Source: Inonotus obliquus
Taxonomy: Eukaryota > Basidiomycota > Agaricomycetes > Hymenochaetales > Hymenochaetaceae
DNA length: 64,000 bases
Direction of reading: 5' to 3'
NCBI GenBank assembly: GCA_032164295.1
Contig: JAJHTX010000003.1
Span: 558,001-622,000, forward strand
Shown: positions 59,829 to 64,000 of the stretch, in pieces
Layout: every line of letters starts with the position of its first letter
Numbering within the stretch: the first letter of the stretch is position 1
Translations under genes and position numbers: made by a program
Notes under the pieces: generated by a model
The model's input: the letters and a program-made list of their open reading frames with translations, nothing else
Databases searched by the model: none
What the model was told of the DNA's origin: nothing

Positions 59829-61005
59829 AGTAGTGCGACGGCCCGAAGGTAGTGTGGGTTGCAGAGGTTGTAGTGAGGAAAAGAGATGATTTCTGATTGA
59901 TGTGGACAAAGAGTGGGTACTGATCACCCTCTTGACTAGTTGGTGCAGTTTTTATATCTCACAGGGACCCTGCAGTTGCGTGCGCCTCAGTGGCCTGACG
60001 CTTCTGGTCAGGTATGGTCCAACAACGGCACTCTCCTGTAAGAGTTCCGTGTTCATCATCTGATCATGTGTACTTCATTCCAGGATGAATACACATTACC
60101 CAACGTTTTACGGCAAAACCGAACAGGGTACACGTCCTTCTGACCGCTGGTATTCTAACACCGGCTACGTGCCACTCAGATGGAAGCAATGTCTCAAGCG
60201 CGGGATGAGCATCACATCTGCTACTACGAAGTACGGATGTTAACCACTTCGATATCCGCTTCTTTGTAACAGACTACTACAATGAGATCACAAACCGCTT
60301 CTGGATGGAAAGATGGTCGGCAGCGCCTATCACCGATGAAGACTCAACTTGCGTGAGTACAATTACTTGTCCAATTACGTGGAGAAGGGGACATTTTCAT
60401 CAAGGCCGAGTCTTCCAATCCAGCGCTTTGCGGGAACCAGTGATGCTTGATCGCGTCCTGTCAGACTTACATTGCTTGCACGGGCGGCTATGTTCTTGAG
60501 GATTTACTATGAACTTTTCAAGAGAGCAGCTTCTGCGGCGAGGCCGTTGGATTTCCAATAACAACGACTTCCGCAACCTAGACGCAAGAACCCCACCCTT
60601 CGGTTCAGCGACGATGCTCGTACTCATAGGTCTTTCCAAATCTCCGGCTGCGGGAAGTAGATTCGTCACAACTCTCCATATGATGGATGCCAAGGTCTCC
60701 ACTTTACGCAGCAGCTTTGCTACCATTTGCCTCAGTATGTGTCACTGTGAAACTGTGGATAATGTGTGTTCATACTGAAATTTTTCGACTAAGCGCCCAG
60801 GGAAGCACAGGTCCAGATGCCAGAGCACGAGGACTTACACGAGGCAGTCTTTGTTGAACCACACTTTGTCAAAAGCTTACTGGAGCGCGTGTCATCACAG
60901 AGTTCACATTTCATATAAAAACTGGACTAATTGGTGAGGAGGACGACCAGCACCAACTCTTCACCTTCACACTCTGAGCAAAGTGCAAATCTCCTTCTGA
61001 TTACC
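59829..61005. promoter_or_regulatory. Divergent region between two paralogous small genes, with coding-like debris
   Basis: The two paralogues point away from each other across 1.18 kb. Near 60240-60350 a plus-strand frame reads VNHFDIRFFVTDYYNEI and ITDEDSTC and stops at a gtgagt donor, preceded in another frame by EAMSQARDEHHICYYEV. No start or continuing exon can be joined, so this is probably a relic of a third gene. The sequence next to each ATG should hold the promoters. Confidence 0.45.
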
Positions 61006-61384
61006 ATGTCTGTAAGTCACGGAGTTCGTCTGAGCTGAGTTCATCGCCTCGTCCTCTGAAACCCCTTTTGTTGCTTTCTAGGGCCCTGGCGAATACAAGT
61101 ACATCGGCGAGCACGTCTGCATCAGGACAACGAGCAATGACCCGTATCAGGCCTTTGTGTCAAAGTACTCCAATCAAAATGGAAGCGATGCCTGGTACAA
61201 TGTCAGCCACTCCTTCGACAGTGCTGGAACCTGGAGTCGCCACGGTTGGGAGCTCGCTGCAATCAGGAACAAGGACGACACAGAGCGTCGTGGCTTCTAC
61301 GTTAATTCCAAGAATGCAACCGTTTATATCACCATCATGTCGATGAACCAGATCGATGTCGTCACTGTCAAGGCTCCACAGTGA
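61006..61384 (+). CDS. Small protein, paralogue B (102 aa), 6-nt first coding exon
   Basis: Exon 1 is ATGTCT (61006-61011) before gtaagt, then a 70-nt intron ends in ctag and exon 2 (61082-61384) reads GPGEYKYIGEHVCIRTTSND ... VVTVKAPQ. Conserved blocks with paralogue A are YIGEHVCIR, DPYQAFVSKYS, WSRHGWELAAIRNKDDTERR and VYITIMSM. There are no membrane segments or secretion signal, so it is probably cytoplasmic. The microexon start is shared, so the duplication came after the intron. Function is not known. Confidence 0.82.
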
Positions 61385-61663
61385 ACAACTGGATGGTTGA
61401 TAGAGTATGCACAGAACACTACATTCCATTCAACGGGCGTTCGCTAATCAAGTTCCTTCCAGGAGTTCTGGTGCGCTGGTCGTGAAAGTATACATCTAGG
61501 CTTCCATGTCCACCTGAATGAAGTCTGCTTAAATTGTTGATAAAAAGAATGTTATTTGATGAATATGAAGTAGAATACTGATTTGCTGCTGTGAGTAAGA
61601 AGAAAATCGATTGTTTGGAGGGACTAGAAACCTTCTGGGGCAGCCGGGGCTCCGGATAAGTCA

Positions 61664-62145
61664 CTACGCAGGAGTCGAGGTAGGTGATGAAGCCCGCATC
61701 GCGTCAGTAAATCCAGGTTGGCTGTTCACAGCATTTGTTCCATCTATGCCACCTGCATCTTTCTCGGCCTGCTTCTTGATCTGAGCTTCCTTCTTCTCCT
61801 TCCTCTCGCGTTCTTTGCGCTGTGCGCGTTCAAAGCTGTCTTCATCTGGTTCTTTATCTAGACATGACCCGCAACAGCCTCGGTTGCCTCCACAGGGCGC
61901 AGAAGTTGACGATCCCGCTCCATATGGTTCTACGAGCAAGGATCATGGATCGCGTCACCCAAGAACGAATATAGGGAGACAAACTGAGGAAGCAGAACGC
62001 GCCAAGAGCCTGGACGCAGAATACACCTTGATTCGAATCACGTAGATTTGCATCAAGAATGCAATTAGCCCAATGCAAATTTTGCCAGGGAGATGAAACA
62101 CGCACAGATACCAGCCTCTGCAGCAACGGCACCAGAGTCGGTCAT
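61664..62145 (-). CDS. Small Cys-rich protein with a basic helical tail (113 aa)
   Basis: Three exons (62145-62112, 62026-61985, 61929-61664) keep frame: MTDSGAVAAEAG, then a hydrophobic VFCVQALGAFCFL, then a Cys-rich core PCGGNRGCCGSCLDKEPDED and a coiled-coil-like Lys/Glu tail (RKERERKEKKEAQ). The hydrophobic piece may be a short membrane anchor and the clustered cysteines could be lipid-modified or bind metal; both are inference. The splice model rests on canonical borders and frame continuity. I do not recognise a named family. Confidence 0.6.
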
Positions 62146-62458
62146 TTGGTCCCGTCGAACGATGAAAAGAGTATGTTGAACGTCGAGTCGCGTACGTATC
62201 AAGAGATGAGCCTCGTATTCTCGCGAAGGTAAGAGAAAAAACACGAGCTGTTTATGGACGTCATGGAGGATGGCGGAGGCGGGGTAAGAGCAGGGCGGAT
62301 CAGCGCTTGCATCATTTCAAACTCCGATTTGATGTCTATCTCCCTGGATTACATAATCGGCGAGACTTATTTACAGACACCACTTAGTATCACTAACGTG
62401 GTGGTCTACAGACAGAGCTGGCACTCGCCTGCAAAACGAAAGAATAAATCACATCTCA
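62146..62458. other. Intergenic, no supported gene
   Basis: About 310 bp between the Cys-rich gene promoter and the end of the membrane-protein gene. One short plus-strand frame at 62254-62481 has no motif support. Confidence 0.45.
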
Positions 62459-63769
62459 TTATACATGTGCTTCTGGTCTAGATCTGTCGTGGCATGAGAT
62501 ACCTCCTGCAGTCAGCAACGACGGACCAAGTCTCCATTGGTCCTGGTTCTTGGGCGAAATCCGAGTATTATCAGGCTCGTAGACTAATGTTATGTTTCGA
62601 GACTCTTGTCGGGTTTTATCGCTAGAAGTTCCAGACACATCTACGAGTTGTATGTCTTGCGGGTCGGAAGCTGGCTGGACACGGGGCTGCGCTGCAGCAC
62701 GAATGTTTAGGATGATCCTGGACCCGATAATTGGGTAGCTGCATCGAAGAACCGGAGTGAGAGATGACGTAAGCCCGATACGTTCGGCTGGCAATGCAGA
62801 AAAGAACACCAGATTGGAAATCGCAAGAGCTGCGAGCAAAGTATGAGGGATTTACTGTGCTGTTGACCCAGCGTGACGCACCTAGCATGACGGAATAGTA
62901 GGCGAGACCATCGCGAACGAGGATAGAAAGCAAGGGCGTATGTGCAGTCTTATCTGTATGGAAAAGTCGATGAGTTGGGGATGTGCGATGTGCGAGAAGT
63001 ACTTACAAGAGTGCAGTCCTCTCACTAACGTGAGGACGAAGAGTACCGTATCGAAAGCCATGACACCTGCCCACGCAGGTATAGTCATAGCCGGATCCAC
63101 CGATACAACGCCACTCTGGCAACCCAATATCGGATGAAGCCTACGATAACATAAACGAAGAGCATCGAAGAAGCGCTGGATCCAGCTCACAGATCCATGA
63201 TAGAGTCTATACAATTATAAGAAGACAATGTCAAATGCAGAACTATATGGACCCGGTCGAGCACGTACAGTCGAAAATGTGCGTGACCCTTGCCAATGTC
63301 ACCAACAGCACGATGTCCGTCGCCTTGAGGATGGTCACTGTCAGCGATGATAGCACGGTAGCAGCACGTTGTTTGATCTCACTATTAAGCTGAACCATAG
63401 CAGTACAACAATGGGACGTTTTTGTTCCCATATTGCTATAATCCTTAGCACGACCACAACTATGGTACATCATGCTTATAAGTCTTCGGCGTCTGTCTAG
63501 TGTTAGAAGTACTAACGAACTTTGGAGTGGAACCAAGAAAATCAATGTAGCCCTACTGCTGATTTAGTTTCGACCAGACTGAAAGGGTGAAAGAATCAAA
63601 CACACCAAGTACTGAGGTATGTTTCGAATCTACAACTATAAATGACGCACTAAGTCGACGAGGGATGGGAAGTTAGCTTTTCCGAATACCCACAACTATC
63701 AGGCGCGGCTTTAGTGTACTAGGACACACTTGTACTGAATGGATGACTTACTGGTTCGGGAGCATTCAT
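62459..63769 (-). CDS. DUF6533-type multi-pass membrane protein, 5' part uncertain
   Basis: The C-terminal exons are clear. WAGVMAFDTVLFVLTLVRG joins over an intron to KTAHTPLLSILVRDGLAYYS and over another to ALAISNLVFFSALPAERIG, with a soluble tail of about 100 residues ending PEAHV at 62459. FDTVLFVLT...RDGLAYY is the usual pattern of this agaricomycete membrane family. Upstream, LRIIAIWEQKRPIVVLLWF near 63440 is another helix pair. The proposed start is MNAPEP at 63769 before a gtaagt donor, but I could not join the exons between 63769 and 63500 without doubt, so the start is provisional. Function is unknown. Confidence 0.6.
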
Positions 63770-64000
63770 GTCCACAGTATCTGTATGAGTAGCACCGTAG
63801 ATAGATAACTCAGTTTATGGCCACGAAACGGGGGTTGCGTACTAACAGACCAGGTATAACACTTCTTCAATGGCCACGGGATACCTTACGATAAAATAAA
63901 GCCATTTCCCATATGACCATCGCGCAGGCCAAATTAGTGAGCGCTGACGACGATCGATGAATACAATTCGATTTCTGTAGCATGCATAGAACAGACCTCT

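Noticed and set aside
59450..61384. Aegerolysin or lectin identity for the two small paralogues
   Set aside because: Size is similar, but I see no diagnostic motif of either family.
61664..62145. PLAC8-type Cys-rich protein
   Set aside because: The CC-rich core is present, but the spacing and helices of PLAC8 are not.
1..64000. CRISPR arrays, bacterial operons, rRNA or tRNA genes
   Set aside because: The genes are intron-rich and eukaryotic. I saw no regular spacer array and no convincing cloverleaf, though a tRNA scan by eye is not exhaustive.

Overview
The window looks like nuclear DNA of a mushroom-forming basidiomycete (Agaricomycete). The evidence is many spliced genes with introns of about 50-60 nt and GT...AG borders, agaricomycete-type membrane proteins, F-box and C2H2 families, a BEACH protein and a mitochondrial glycine-cleavage T-protein. 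All exon joins were made by hand from the raw sequence, with no alignment tool.

Region 1 (1 to about 9.4 kb) is repeat country. Long inverted arms, unusually rich in GGTACCG/GGTATCG-like words, flank short cores that carry broken protein-coding sequence. The best-defined unit (about 3855-8585) has arms of about 1.7 kb facing each other around a 1.2 kb core. A related unit occupies 1 to about 3625 and is cut by the window edge. LTR-like debris lies at 1245-1372 and 8790-8910.

Region 2 (9.5-16 kb) holds an F-box gene whose 5' part, intron included, is duplicated in tandem, then a small gene and about 2.6 kb of gene-poor sequence.

Region 3 (16.0-28.4 kb) is one giant plus-strand gene. An N-terminal von Willebrand A-like domain is followed by about 2,900 residues of low-complexity sequence, encoded by roughly forty small exons that are all separated by phase-1 introns. 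This is the most unusual object in the window. It ends tail to tail with a minus-strand BEACH/WD40 gene (28.7-36.3 kb).

Region 4 (36.6-46.8 kb) resembles a small biosynthetic cluster, all on the minus strand: an FAD monooxygenase, a hybrid adenylation-carrier-ketosynthase-acyltransferase-like enzyme whose acyltransferase lacks the nucleophilic serine motif, and an HxxxDG acyltransferase. A seven-helix-type membrane protein is transcribed divergently beside it.

Region 5 (50.7-64 kb) is denser and more housekeeping-like: two tandem C2H2 paralogues (one with a frame-shifted tail), an AT-hook protein, a Nop8-like RRM protein sharing a 214-bp divergent promoter with the glycine-cleavage T-protein, two divergent paralogous small proteins each with a 6-nt first coding exon, a small Cys-rich protein and a DUF6533-type membrane protein.
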